Shown here piece by piece: positions 1-17,422 of a stretch of 64,000 nt of DNA (position 1 is its first letter; each line of letters begins with the position of its first letter). The stretch spans positions 115,406 to 179,405 of the forward strand of contig NZ_JACHFN010000008.1 of the NCBI RefSeq assembly GCF_014201885.1. Direction: 5' to 3'. Position numbers and translations under genes: made by a program. The notes below the pieces were generated by a model. It was not told the origin of the DNA, ran no database searches, and saw only the letters and a program-made list of their open reading frames with translations. Origin of the DNA: Deinococcus budaensis (lineage in GTDB: Bacteria; Deinococcota; Deinococci; Deinococcales; Deinococcaceae).

Positions 1-619
1 GGTGGCCGATCTGCTGGAGGCGGCGGGCGCCGACCGCATCCTGACCATGACCCTGCACGCGCCGCAGGTCCACGGCTTTTTCAAGGTGCCGGTGGACCAC
101 CTCTCGGCCGATCTGGTGCTCAGCGAGCACTTCCGGGGTTGCGTGCCCAACGCGCACGAGGGCGTGGTCCTCGCGCCCGACGCGGGCAGCATCAAGCGGG
201 CTTCCCAGATTGCCCGCCGCCTGGATTCGGGTCTCGCCATGATCGACAAAGAGAGGCTCTCGGACACCGAGGTCCGGCCCCGCGCCCTGATCGGGGACGT
301 GGAGGGCAAGACGGTCTTTATCGTGGACGACGAGATCAGCACCGCCGGAAGCCTGGTCGAGACGGTGAACCTGGCCCGGGGCCTGGGGGCGCGCGACGTG
401 TACGTGGCGGTCACCCACGGCGTCTACACCGGCCCCGCCATCGAGCGCATCGCCGCGCTGGACGTGACCCAGGTCGCCAGCACGAACACCGTGCTCGTCT
501 CCGAGGAGAAGGTCAGGGCCTCCAACGGCAAGCTCGCCGTGCTGGACGTGTCGCCGCTCTTTGCCAATGCGATTGCCAATATCCATACCGGCGAGAGCGT
601 GAGCACACTCTTTACCTGA
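1..619 (+). CDS. prs: Ribose-phosphate pyrophosphokinase, C-terminal part
   Basis: This is the C-terminal two thirds of PRPP synthetase, which makes 5-phosphoribosyl diphosphate from ribose 5-phosphate and ATP for nucleotide, histidine and tryptophan synthesis in the cytoplasm. The reading frame is open at the left edge, so the true start lies outside the window and the GTG at base 2 should not be taken as a start. Visible family features are the HGFF and DHLSADL stretch near the edge, the segment beginning VVLAPDAGS, and the PRPP-binding loop [13 protein letters not shown] (VDDxxxTxG type). The C-terminal SVSTLF ending is typical of the family. A perfect hairpin follows the stop codon and the next gene converges on it. 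Confidence 0.97.
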   Translation, partial: VADLLEAAGADRILTMTLHAPQVHGFFKVPVDHLSADLVLSEHFRGCVPNAHEGVVLAPDAGSIKRASQIARRLDSGLAMIDKERLSDTEVRPRALIGDVEGKTVFIVDDEISTAGSLVETVNLARGLGARDVYVAVTHGVYTGPAIERIAALDVTQVASTNTVLVSEEKVRASNGKLAVLDVSPLFANAIANIHTGESVSTLFT

Positions 620-633
620 GCGCGGGGGAGAAA

Positions 634-669
634 GGCGGCGGGGGAGGCGAAGAGGCTTCCCCCGCCGCC
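634..669. terminator. Bidirectional hairpin terminator after prs
   Basis: Two perfectly complementary 12-base arms (GGCGGCGGGGGA at 634-645 and its complement at 658-669) flank a 12-base loop. The hairpin sits between prs and the converging membrane-protein gene, so it probably stops transcription from both sides. No long T-tract is present. Confidence 0.7.
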
Positions 670-694
670 CGTGTTGGGGAGCGCTAGGCGGGGA

Positions 695-2164
<1,470 letters not shown>

Positions 2165-2307
2165 AGGAAACCTCCAGAAGTGTGATGAGGGGGAGACTCC
2201 CGTCAGTATGTACCTCAACAGGAGGCTCTGCCTCATCCATCTTTGGGAGGAGGGGGGAAGTCGGGGCGCCGTCGCCGTGGGCGGACTTCTCCCCCTCGGC
2301 GGCCCGC

Positions 2308-2313
2308 TAGACT
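2308..2313 (+). promoter_or_regulatory. -10 box of a leaderless promoter (Rieske gene)
   Basis: TAGACT lies 6 bases before the ATG at 2320, with no Shine-Dalgarno sequence between. Transcription would begin at or next to the start codon. The same arrangement recurs before many genes in this window. Confidence 0.6.
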
Positions 2314-2319
2314 CGCCCC

Positions 2320-2642
<323 letters not shown>

Positions 2643-2646
<4 letters not shown>

Positions 2647-3497
2647 GGGTCCTGAATATTCCCGTTGCGCCGCACCTCCTGACCGCGTGGGCGGGTTGGC
2701 TGGCCCCGGAGCGCCAGCCCTTTTTCCTGACCGGGGAGGAAGCGCGGCGGCTGGGGCTGGACACGGTGCCCCGGGCAGCAGCGACGTTCACCCCGGAAGA
2801 ACGCGACACTCTGGCTCTCTGGAACGTCTCTGGCGAGGCCGACCGCATTGCCTGGCTGCGTGAGGAACAGTGGAACGCCCTGCCGCTCGCCACTCGCCGG
2901 GCGCTCTTGCAGGCGCAGGTGCGGCACGGGCGGGGAGCGGTGCCGCGCGTGCGCGACTTTGCCGACCGGCTGCCGGGGCTGGAGGGAAGCCGCTTCGTGT
3001 GGTGGCCGTCTCTTCTCTCACCCGCCGTGCTGGCCCGCGTGGTGGCGCGGGAGGGCCTGGACTGTCAGCGGGCGGCCGTCCCGGAGGCGGTCTGGGAGGC
3101 GGCGCACCCTCGTCTCCCCGGCGCGCGCGACCTGGCGGGGACCTTTCCCCACGCCAGCGGCCCCAACTGCTTCGGCACCGTGATGGGCGCGGCGGGCGTG
3201 GACGGCGCCGCGCGGGAATGGATGCAGCGCAGCCCATTCGAGGCGTTTCTCGCCTCGCGCACCCGCCCCGGCGGGCGGGACGACGCGCCCGGAACGCTGC
3301 TGGTCTGGCGGGACGCGGCGGGCGCGGCCCAGCACGCGGGGGTGACGCTGGGCGGCGGCTGGGCGCTGCACAAGCCCTCGCAAACGTGGCTGACGCCGTG
3401 TGTGGTGTTGCCAGTCGAGCAGCTCAAGCGCTTTTCGCGCACGCGCGGCTGGCGGCTGCACCGCTTCCGGCTCCAGCCCTTCCCGCTGGACGGCTGA
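2643..3497 (+). CDS. Uncharacterised protein with NlpC/P60-like Cys/His motifs
   Basis: This 284-residue protein starts at a GTG that overlaps the stop of the Rieske ferredoxin gene by four bases. I recognise no named family. The C-terminal third contains [11 protein letters not shown] (C176) and, about 55 residues later, [16 protein letters not shown] (H231, H243). Spacing and flavour resemble the catalytic Cys and His segments of the NlpC/P60 papain-like fold (DCSGxV and HVGIYxGxGxxxH). The N-terminal half is rich in Trp and Leu and has no signal peptide, so a cytoplasmic location is likely. A peptidase, amidase or acyltransferase role is possible but is only inferred from the motifs. Confidence 0.75.
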
Positions 3498-3546
3498 AGG
3501 CTCCGGCGCGGGGGGTCCCGGGGCCTGCGGGGAAAAGGGGTGGGGG

Positions 3547-3717
3547 CTACTTTCCGTGTTTCGTCAGCCGCCACAGCGTCACGGCGTTGGTGATCAGCAG
3601 CAGGGCAGACAGGATGGCGAGGGGAATACTCCCGGTCTGCACGAAACGGATGGTCAGGATGCCCCAGCCGCAGACCAGCGCTGCCACCAGCCAGATGCGC
3701 CACGCGGGGGCGTTCAC
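3547..3717 (-). CDS. Small two-helix membrane protein (56 aa)
   Basis: This short gene starts with GTG at 3717, with GGAGG 5-6 bases upstream, and encodes 56 residues. Two hydrophobic segments (IWLVAALVCGWGILTI and IPLAILSALLLITNAV) are separated by the polar turn RFVQTGS, and a basic LTKHGK tail follows. This looks like a genuine hairpin-type inner-membrane protein and not a chance ORF. It lies between convergent and tandem neighbours and has no recognisable family. Codon third positions are G/C-rich like those of the surrounding genes. Confidence 0.65.
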   Translation of the reverse strand: MNAPAWRIWLVAALVCGWGILTIRFVQTGSIPLAILSALLLITNAVTLWRLTKHGK

Positions 3718-3797
3718 GGGGTCCTCCGGGTCTTCATGGGTTCAGCGTAGCCCAGGCGGGGGGGCGGGGCGTCCCTTCCATCCATCCCTGGCCCGGC

Positions 3798-5021
3798 TCA
3801 GCGGGGGGCGAGGACCGCCCGCACCGCCGCTTCCGCGTCCAGCAGGCCCCGGCCGCAGCTCTTGCGGGGGTCGGGGTCGCAGCGTCCCCCGGCGAAGGGC
3901 GTTGCGGTGCGCGTGAGCAGGTCGCGCACTCCGGCGGGGGTCAAGCTGGGTTTCACGCCCAGCAGCAGGCTGGCGACGCCCGCCGCGTGCGGAGCGGCGA
4001 AGCTGGTCCCGTCGGGGCTGCGCTCGCCGCTCGGGCCGCTCACGCTGCTCGCCAGGATGCCGCGCGTGCGCTCGCCGCCGGGTGCGGCCAGGGCCACGCT
4101 GGCGCCCCAGTTGGCGTAGCCGGGCCGCTGGCCGCCCTCGGTCACGCTGGTCACGGTCAGCACATTGCGGCACCCGGCGGGCGAGTAGCCCCGCGCGTCG
4201 GCGCCGTCGTTGGCGGCCCCCGCCACGACCAGCGCCCCGCGCGCCGTCACCGCGTCCACCGCCGCCTGCACCCGGGCGTCGCAGCCGGTCAGCGGCACGA
4301 AATCGGCATACAGGCTGAGGTTCAGCACCCGCGCGGGGTTGAGGTTGGCGGGCACGCCCGGCACCGGCACCCCCGCCGCCCAGCGCAGCCCGTCCGCGAG
4401 GTCCTGCGGGGCGACCAGCCCGTCTACGCCCGCCACCCGCACCTGCACCACCCGCGCCTGCGGGTTGATTCCGGCCATGCCGCGCCCGTCGTGCGCCGCG
4501 CCGATCAGGTTGCCGATCACCTCGGCGTGGTAGGCGTACTGGCCCACGCCACCCGCGTCGGCGTCGCGTCCGTCGCCGTCCCCGGCCCGCGCCGGGTCGG
4601 AGACAAAGTCGTAGCCGCTGACCACCCGCCCGGCCAGCTCCGGGGTGTTCACGAAGCCGGTGTCCAGCACCGCCACGGTGACCCGCGCGCCCCGTCCCGT
4701 TCCGGCCAGCTGCGCCCAGGCCCCCGGCGCCCGGATCGCCTGGAGGTTCCATTGCCGCGCGAAGAGGGGGTCGGCAGGCCGGTAGAGGGAGGGCGCGGGC
4801 ACCGCCGCCGGAAGGCCCGGCGAACCCGGCGAGAGCGGCAGCAGCGGCGGCGTGACCTGTGGCCGGGGCGGCTCGGGTTGCAGCTCGGGCAGAGGCGTGC
4901 CGGAAGGCGGGACTGGGGCGGCGACGGGCGGCAGCGGCCCGATCGGGGTCACCCTGGGCGCGGCGAGGGCGGCGGCCCCGGCCAGGGCAGCGGTGAGCAG
5001 CAGGGGCAGGGCGGGCTTCAT
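3798..5021 (-). CDS. Secreted subtilisin-like serine protease (S8)
   Basis: This 407-residue protein has an N-terminal signal peptide ([20 protein letters not shown]), then a Pro-rich stretch to about residue 75 and an S8 catalytic domain. The triad can be placed at D120 (VAVLDTGF), H165 ([12 protein letters not shown]) and S340 ([13 protein letters not shown]), with the oxyanion Asn at N271. The His motif is unusual: the common HGTHVAG is replaced by YHAEVIG, but the His and following small residues remain. Cys pairs near the C-terminus (CDPDPRKSC) may form a disulfide. The start was chosen because the signal peptide begins there and CAGACT lies 6 bases upstream, as in the leaderless promoters. 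It probably degrades extracellular or periplasmic protein. Confidence 0.93.
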   Translation of the reverse strand: MKPALPLLLTAALAGAAALAAPRVTPIGPLPPVAAPVPPSGTPLPELQPEPPRPQVTPPLLPLSPGSPGLPAAVPAPSLYRPADPLFARQWNLQAIRAPGAWAQLAGTGRGARVTVAVLDTGFVNTPELAGRVVSGYDFVSDPARAGDGDGRDADAGGVGQYAYHAEVIGNLIGAAHDGRGMAGINPQARVVQVRVAGVDGLVAPQDLADGLRWAAGVPVPGVPANLNPARVLNLSLYADFVPLTGCDARVQAAVDAVTARGALVVAGAANDGADARGYSPAGCRNVLTVTSVTEGGQRPGYANWGASVALAAPGGERTRGILASSVSGPSGERSPDGTSFAAPHAAGVASLLLGVKPSLTPAGVRDLLTRTATPFAGGRCDPDPRKSCGRGLLDAEAAVRAVLAPR

Positions 5022-5103
5022 GGGGCCAGTCTGGCGTCCCCGGCTGACGGGCGGCTGAGGAAAAGCCAGGGAAAACCAGGCGTGGAGGGGTAGCATGGCC
5101 CGC

Positions 5104-5898
5104 ATGACTTCAGGGGCAAGCAGCGCAGCGGCAGCGGCTCAGCGGGGAGGGCGCGTGGTGGTCCTGACCGGCGCATCGAGCGGTATCGGGCGGGCGACCG
5201 CGCAGGAACTCGCCGCGCGGGGAGAGCGGCTGGTGCTCGCGGCCCGCCGCGCGGAGGACCTCGCCGCACTGGCCCGCACCCTCGACCCTTCCGGCTCGCG
5301 GGTGATCGCCGTGCCCACCGACGTGACGCGGGACGCCGACCGCCGGGCGCTGATCGCCGCCGCCGAGGCCCACTTCGGGCAGGTGGACGTGCTCGTCAAC
5401 AACGCGGGCGTGACGGTCGAGCGCGGCTGGTGGTGGGACGACCCCGATCCGCTGCGGGTGCTGCGCGTGAACCTCGAAGCCCCCGTGGAACTCACCCGGT
5501 TGGTGTTGCCCCAGATGCGGACGCGCCGCAGCGGGCACATCGTCAATATCGGCTCGGTGGCGGGGCGGGCAGCCACCAACGGCATGTACTCCGCGAGCAA
5601 GTTCGGCCTGCGCGGCTTCTCGCTGGGGCTGCGGCGCGAACTGCGGGGCACGGGCGTGCAGGTCAGCCTGGTCTCGCCCGGCTTTGTCAAAAGCGAGATG
5701 ACCGCCTCGGCCCGGCTGCCCATGCCGGGGCCGGAAGTCGTGGCCCGCGCCGTGGCGGGCGTGCTGGACCGGCCCCGCCGCGAGGTCATCGTGCCGCGCG
5801 TGTACGCCCTGCTGGCCGCGCTCGACCACTTCCTGCCGGGGATAGGCGACCGGGTGGCGGCGCAGTTGATCCGGCGGCGCTACGACCACCGGGGTTAG
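5104..5898 (+). CDS. Short-chain dehydrogenase/reductase
   Basis: This is a 264-residue NAD(P)-dependent oxidoreductase of the classical SDR family. The nucleotide-binding motif TGASSGIG is at residues 22-29, NNAG follows the central strands, and the catalytic pair YSASK is at Y162/K166, with Ser in NIGSVAG upstream. ATG 5104 is preferred over the in-frame ATG at 5095 because TAGCAT at 5091-5096 lies 7 bases before it, matching the leaderless pattern seen for neighbours. The substrate cannot be told from sequence. It is divergent from the subtilase gene, and the two promoters share about 80 bases. Confidence 0.93.
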   Translation: MTSGASSAAAAAQRGGRVVVLTGASSGIGRATAQELAARGERLVLAARRAEDLAALARTLDPSGSRVIAVPTDVTRDADRRALIAAAEAHFGQVDVLVNNAGVTVERGWWWDDPDPLRVLRVNLEAPVELTRLVLPQMRTRRSGHIVNIGSVAGRAATNGMYSASKFGLRGFSLGLRRELRGTGVQVSLVSPGFVKSEMTASARLPMPGPEVVARAVAGVLDRPRREVIVPRVYALLAALDHFLPGIGDRVAAQLIRRRYDHRG

Positions 5899-5976
5899 CC
5901 CGGCAGCATCTCTCAGCGTTCCCTTCAGGCTCGCAGGCTGCGCCCTCTGCCCCCGACTTCGTAGACTGGCCCCCAG

Positions 5977-7080
<1,104 letters not shown>

Positions 7081-7104
7081 GCCTGGCGGGGGGCAGCCCA
7101 AAAG

Positions 7105-7137
7105 GGGCGGACCGGGAATGGATCTCCCGGTCCGCCC
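7105..7137 (-). terminator. Hairpin terminator between App1-like gene and rnr
   Basis: Perfect 13-base arms (GGGCGGACCGGGA and its complement) enclose a 7-base loop. On the minus strand the hairpin is followed by CCTTTT, giving a short U-tract suited to ending rnr. It can also serve the plus-strand gene. Confidence 0.8.
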
Positions 7138-7152
7138 TACTGTCGGGGGGGT

Positions 7153-11127
<3,975 letters not shown>

Positions 11128-11225
11128 TCCTCACCTGTTGTGACGCCCGCGGGGTGCTATTCGTGAAGGCCCCGGCGAACCTGCGCCTGCCTCTGGAGGC
11201 GGGCAGGGCGGTGGCCCCCGACGTT

Positions 11226-11264
<39 letters not shown>

Positions 11265-11364
11265 CGCGCCCCTGGCCCGCGCCTGCTTCGGCGTGCGGTG
11301 CGGGGGCGCTTGGTCGTGCCTGAATCGGACTTGCCCGGCAGCGAGCGCAGTCTACCACGCGGCC

Positions 11365-12195
11365 TCATGAACCGCGCTGCATCCCCCCCACCGCCTGCGG
11401 AGCCGCGGCGGGAAGCAGCACCAGCCCGGTCAGCGGCGCGTGGTCGCTGAGCCGCGCGGCGCGGTCCACCCCCACCTGCGTGACCTCGGCGCCCGCCGCG
11501 AGCAGGTAGTCGATGCGCCAGCCGACATCGTTGGCGTAGGCCTGGCCGCGGTTGCTCCACCAGGTGTACTCGGCCCGCTCGCCCAGGTGCTGTCGGTGGG
11601 TGTCGGTCAGGCCCGAGGCCAGGTGCCCGGACAGCCACGCCCGCTCGTGGGGCAGAAAGCCGCTGTTGGCGCGGTTGCCCCGCCAGTTTTTCAGGTCGAT
11701 CTCGTGGTGGGCCACGTTGTAATCTCCCCCGACGACGAGGGGCAGGCCCTCCGCGAGGGTGGCGAGCGTCCAGGCGTGGTAGTCGGCCAGCACCCGGTCC
11801 TTGAAGGCCTGCCGGGCCTCGCCGCTGCTGCCGCTGGGCAGGTACACGCTGGCAAAGCGCACGCCGCGCACCACCGCGCTGAGAAGGCGGCCTTCGTGGT
11901 CCATCTCGGGGTGGGCCATGCCGGGCCGCACGTCGGTCAGCGGGTGCAGGCTCAGCACCGCCACGCCGCTGTAACCGGGCTTCTGGGCCGGAAACCACGC
12001 GCCCGCGTAGCCCAGGTCGGCCAGCGCTTCCGGCATGGGGTCAGCCCGCACCTCCTGAAGCAGCAGCACGTCGGGCCGCTCGCGCGCCACCCACCCGGCC
12101 AGGCCCTTGCGCAGGGCGCTGCGCAGCCCGTTCACGTTGAGGGTCGTGACCTTCAGGCGGGCGCTGGGGGGAGGGGCGTCGGGCAAGCCGGACAT
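11365..12195 (-). CDS. xth: Exodeoxyribonuclease III (AP endonuclease)
   Basis: This 276-residue protein is a Mg-dependent exonuclease III family enzyme that cleaves at abasic sites in base-excision repair. Hallmarks are LNVNGLRSALRKG near the N-terminus, LQEVR (catalytic Glu), SVYLPSG, GGDYNVAHHEIDL (the family normally has GDxN), and the C-terminal RIDYLL and SDHAPL (catalytic Asp-His). ATG 12195 is chosen because the conserved domain begins just after it and TATCCT lies 7 bases upstream; the longer upstream extension is not protein-like. It is divergent from the 102-residue gene at 12299. Confidence 0.96.
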   Translation of the reverse strand: MSGLPDAPPPSARLKVTTLNVNGLRSALRKGLAGWVARERPDVLLLQEVRADPMPEALADLGYAGAWFPAQKPGYSGVAVLSLHPLTDVRPGMAHPEMDHEGRLLSAVVRGVRFASVYLPSGSSGEARQAFKDRVLADYHAWTLATLAEGLPLVVGGDYNVAHHEIDLKNWRGNRANSGFLPHERAWLSGHLASGLTDTHRQHLGERAEYTWWSNRGQAYANDVGWRIDYLLAAGAEVTQVGVDRAARLSDHAPLTGLVLLPAAAPQAVGGMQRGS

Positions 12196-12298
12196 CGGTG
12201 CGAGGATAGCGCCCAGGTGGCCGGGGCGGGCGCCGCTCAAGGAATCTTGAGCCGGACAGCGCGTGCCCAGGGCGGCGGTCGGGTACGCTGGACCCACC

Positions 12299-12607
12299 AT
12301 GGCCGAGATCAAGTTCCGCAACGAAAAGGACGGCAGCGAGTTCGAGATCACGCACGCCCGGGCCGCGCGGGTCCTGGCCGACGTGCGCCGCTGGGCGGAA
12401 CAGAACGGCTTCGCCCGCGTCACCTTCTGGCGCGACCCCGCCGACGAACACCGGTTCTGGGTGCAGCTTGGAGAAGACCGCCTGAACTACTGGATTCACG
12501 CCAGCACCTTCACCGAGGGCAAGCACGAGACCATCGAGATGCAGCTCGACTACGCCCGGGGCGCCCAGCGCCGCAGCGCCGCCGGATACGAGCGCTTCGA
12601 CAAGTAG
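12299..12607 (+). CDS. Conserved small protein, function unknown
   Basis: This 102-residue soluble protein has no signal peptide. It contains clustered aromatic and charged residues (VTFWRDPADEHRFWVQLGEDRLNYWIH), suggesting a compact beta-sheet domain. I do not recognise a family. ATG 12299 was chosen because TACGCT ends 9 bases upstream, as in the leaderless promoters; the 12 codons before it are not conserved-looking. Its last 58 bases overlap the end of the converging methyltransferase gene. Confidence 0.7.
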   Translation: MAEIKFRNEKDGSEFEITHARAARVLADVRRWAEQNGFARVTFWRDPADEHRFWVQLGEDRLNYWIHASTFTEGKHETIEMQLDYARGAQRRSAAGYERFDK

Positions 12608-13209
12608 CCTGGCCGCAAGTTTCGGCAGAGTATCTCCACGCGCAGGTGCAGCCAGTCGCGCAGCGGGAAGGCGGCGCCCAGGTCCCGCGCCTTGACCTCC
12701 AGCCCATAACTGGCGGCGATGGCCTGCGCGTCCTCCGGGCCGACCGTGACCGCAAGGAGGAGGTCTTCCCAGCCGGGCCGCGCCAGCCCGGCGACGGCCG
12801 TCCCCTGCCCCAGCGCCGCCCACATCCGCGCGAGATGCGCTTCCCCGTGTTGCGCCGCATACACCCGGCCCCCTGGCCGGAGCACCCGCCGCGCCTCGGC
12901 CAGCGCGCGCTCCGGGCCAGGCAGGTGCGCCAGCACCCGCACCAGCAGCACCACGTCGAAGCTGGCGGGAGCGAAGGGCAACGTCTCGGCCTCTCCGGGC
13001 AGGACACCGGGGCCGGGAGAGGGGTCCAGCCCCACCCGGCGGCCCCGGTGTCCCCGTTCCCGCAGCGCCGCCAGCAGCCGGCCGTCGCCCGCCCCCACGT
13101 CGAGCACGTCGGCGGTAGGGGAGAGGGCCAGTCGGTCCAGCAGGGGCGCTTCCGGCCAGGCTACGCCCGCCCGCCGGGAGAGCAGGAGATCGCGCTCAGG
13201 CAGGCGCAC
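12550..13209 (-). CDS. Class I SAM-dependent methyltransferase
   Basis: This 219-residue protein has the Rossmann-type methyltransferase signature: DVLDVGAGDGRLLAALRERG (motif I) around residue 35, GLDPSPG for the acidic loop, ASFDVVLLVRVLAHLP (post-motif, UbiE/COQ5 type) and LRPGGRVY (motif III). The substrate is unknown. It starts with GTG, and the C-terminal 58 bases overlap the end of the converging small gene at 12299. No ribosome site is obvious. Confidence 0.88.
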   Translation of the reverse strand: MRLPERDLLLSRRAGVAWPEAPLLDRLALSPTADVLDVGAGDGRLLAALRERGHRGRRVGLDPSPGPGVLPGEAETLPFAPASFDVVLLVRVLAHLPGPERALAEARRVLRPGGRVYAAQHGEAHLARMWAALGQGTAVAGLARPGWEDLLLAVTVGPEDAQAIAASYGLEVKARDLGAAFPLRDWLHLRVEILCRNLRPGYLSKRSYPAALRRWAPRA

Positions 13210-13241
13210 CGCTGCCCGCCAGGGCGGCCCTTACGCGCCGC

Positions 13242-13270
13242 TTGTGAAGTTTCCACGCAACCTTCATAAC
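13242..13270 (+). promoter_or_regulatory. Candidate promoter of the 74-residue membrane protein gene
   Basis: TTGTGA at 13242 and CATAAC at 13265 are separated by exactly 17 bases. The gene starts 110 bases downstream, leaving a leader with no evident structure. The boxes match consensus only partly. Confidence 0.35.
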
Positions 13271-13379
13271 GGAATCAGGCTCACGTTTCGGCCCCGGGGG
13301 GCGGGCGAGAGTGACCCTTGTCCGGGGAGGAAGACGGCATTGTCCTTCCCCACCATTTCCACGAAAGGCAGGTATCCGC

Positions 13380-13604
13380 ATGAAACTCTCCAACATCATG
13401 TACATCCTCGGCTTCGCTTCCATCCTCGCCTCGGCGGCCAGCTTCACCTCCGGCAAGGCCGACGGCGGCCCCGGCAACAAGGAAGGCGAGGAAAAGCAGC
13501 GCAGCGGCCTGTTCGTGGGCTTCTGGCCCCCCACGTTCTTCATCCTCGGCAAGATCATCGAGGACCGCGAGAACGCCAACCGCAACATCCTGACCGGCGA
13601 GTAA
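13380..13604 (+). CDS. Small membrane protein, function unknown (74 aa)
   Basis: This 74-residue protein starts at an ATG with AAAGGCAGG a few bases upstream. It has an N-terminal hydrophobic segment (IMYILGFASILASAASF), a charged Gly-rich linker (KADGGPGNKEGEEKQ), a second hydrophobic segment (GLFVGFWPPTFFILGKII) and a polar end (EDRENANRNILTGE). That predicts two membrane passes or one cleavable leader and one pass. I recognise no family. A perfect terminator-like hairpin follows, which supports it as an independent transcription unit. Confidence 0.75.
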   Translation: MKLSNIMYILGFASILASAASFTSGKADGGPGNKEGEEKQRSGLFVGFWPPTFFILGKIIEDRENANRNILTGE

Positions 13605-13632
13605 ACGCGAAGAAAAAAGCCAGCAGCGCGAG

Positions 13633-13664
13633 AAGGGGACGTGGTGTCACGGCCGCGTCCCCTT
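13633..13664. terminator. Hairpin terminator between small membrane gene and accC
   Basis: AAGGGGACG-T-GG pairs with CC-G-CGTCCCCTT across an 8-base loop. The hairpin lies between convergent genes and is followed on the plus strand by a pyrimidine-rich run. Confidence 0.65.
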
Positions 13665-13689
13665 CCTCTGCTTTCTCCCGGCGGCCGCC

Positions 13690-15027
<1,338 letters not shown>

Positions 15028-15054
15028 GTGCCCCTCCGGGAGAGCCACCAGTCA

Positions 15055-15101
15055 CCAGCGGCCAGCTTCCAGCCTCTTTGGCGGGCGGGGCTGGCCGCTG
15101 G
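15055..15101. repeat. Perfect 12-base inverted repeat between accB and accC
   Basis: CCAGCGGCCAGC at 15055-15066 is complementary to 15090-15101 with a 23-base loop. It lies inside the accB-accC operon just upstream of the accC ribosome site. It may act as an attenuating or RNA-stabilising hairpin; there is no T-tract. Similar spacer hairpins occur in the cox and paa operons here. Confidence 0.6.
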
Positions 15102-15105
15102 GAGC

Positions 15106-15648
<543 letters not shown>

Positions 15649-15789
15649 GGCCCCTCCTGGGTGAAGTGCTGGGGTGTGCTGGCGCCCTTGCAAAAGTGCA
15701 GCGTCCCCCATCATGCGGGGAAAACGGTCTCGTCCCTCTCTGCGGAGCGGACCGGGGGTGCTGGCTGAACTGAGTCTAACGGCAAAGGT

Positions 15790-15823
15790 GAACGCCGTCC
15801 CCATCTTTGCGGGAACGGCGTTC
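15790..15823 (-). terminator. Terminator of efp
   Basis: On the minus strand GAACGCCGTTCCC pairs with GGGGACGGCGTTC (12 of 13) around an 8-base loop, 12 bases after the efp stop. ACCTTTGCC follows. Confidence 0.7.
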
Positions 15824-15834
15824 GGCAGGCACGG

Positions 15835-16392
15835 TCAGGCGCGGCTGAGGTACTGCCCGGTGCGGGTGTCCACCTTGACGTTGGTGTCCTGCTCGACAAA
15901 GAGCGGCACCTGCACGACCGCGCCCGTCTCCAGGGTGGCGGGCTTGGTGCCGCCCGAGACGGTGTCGCCGCGCACGCCGGGGTCCGTCTGGGTGATTTTC
16001 AAGATCACCTGGTTGGGCAGGGTGATGCTCAGGGCCTTGTCGCCGTACATCGCGACCTCGACCTCGGTGTTCTCTTTCATGAACTTGGCGGCGTCACCGA
16101 CGAGGTTGGGGGGCAGATGCACCTGGTCGTAGGTTTCCAGGTCCATGAACACGTAGTCGTTGCCGTCCTTGTAGAGGTACTGCATCGTCTTGCCTTCCAC
16201 GTAGATGTCCTGAAGCTTTTCGCCGCTGTTGAAGGTGCGGTCCACGATGCTGCCGCTTTCCATGTTGCGGAACTTGGTCACGACCTTGGCGCCGCCACGG
16301 CCCATCTTGAGGTGCGAGTACTCCAGGCACTCCCACAGGCCGCCGTCCATCTCCACCTTCGTGCCATTCCGCAGTTCAGTCACGCTGATCAT
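15835..16392 (-). CDS. efp: Translation elongation factor P
   Basis: This 185-residue factor relieves ribosome stalling at proline runs. All three beta domains are present: the KOW-like N-domain (MISVTELRNGTKVEMDGGLW), the OB domain (VFMDLETYDQVHL) and the C-terminal domain with GVRGDTVSGGTKPATLETGAVVQVPLF. The tip loop reads HLKMGRGGAK, placing Arg at position 32 where E. coli EF-P has the modified lysine. This is the Arg32 class, as in Thermus EF-P; no modification enzyme is encoded in this window. AAGGAG lies 8 bases before the start. Confidence 0.98.
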   Translation of the reverse strand: MISVTELRNGTKVEMDGGLWECLEYSHLKMGRGGAKVVTKFRNMESGSIVDRTFNSGEKLQDIYVEGKTMQYLYKDGNDYVFMDLETYDQVHLPPNLVGDAAKFMKENTEVEVAMYGDKALSITLPNQVILKITQTDPGVRGDTVSGGTKPATLETGAVVQVPLFVEQDTNVKVDTRTGQYLSRA

Positions 16393-16487
16393 GTGTTCTC
16401 CTTGTTCGGCCGGGGGCGCACTTTTCCTGCGGCCCGGTTTCCTGCGGCCCGGAGGCTGCGTCCGGGCGCCGCGCGGCAACAGGCACG

Positions 16488-16496
16488 ATTCTAGCA
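16488..16496 (-). promoter_or_regulatory. Extended -10 promoter of efp
   Basis: The minus strand reads TGCTAGAAT, an extended -10 element, about 95 bases upstream of the efp start. No good -35 box is visible. Confidence 0.5.
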
Positions 16497-16535
16497 GAGG
16501 TCCCCGCCCCGCCGGAACCCACACGTGGCGCCAGG

Positions 16536-16571
<36 letters not shown>

Positions 16572-16646
16572 TGCCCCCGCGCGCCTGAGGTGCGCCCGGT
16601 TGCGGCGCGGACGAGGCGGCCAAAGTGCCCCCCCCGGAGGAAACAC

Positions 16647-17373
<727 letters not shown>

Positions 17374-17385
17374 GCCCCTGCCGAC

Positions 17386-17416
17386 GGGCCGGGATTCCCT
17401 CGGGGAGTCCCGGCCC
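17386..17416 (+). terminator. Terminator after rplY
   Basis: GGGCCGGGA pairs perfectly with TCCCGGCCC across a 13-base loop, followed by TCGCCTTT. It also lies just past the stop of the converging lipoprotein gene. Confidence 0.75.
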
Positions 17417-17422
17417 TCGCCT

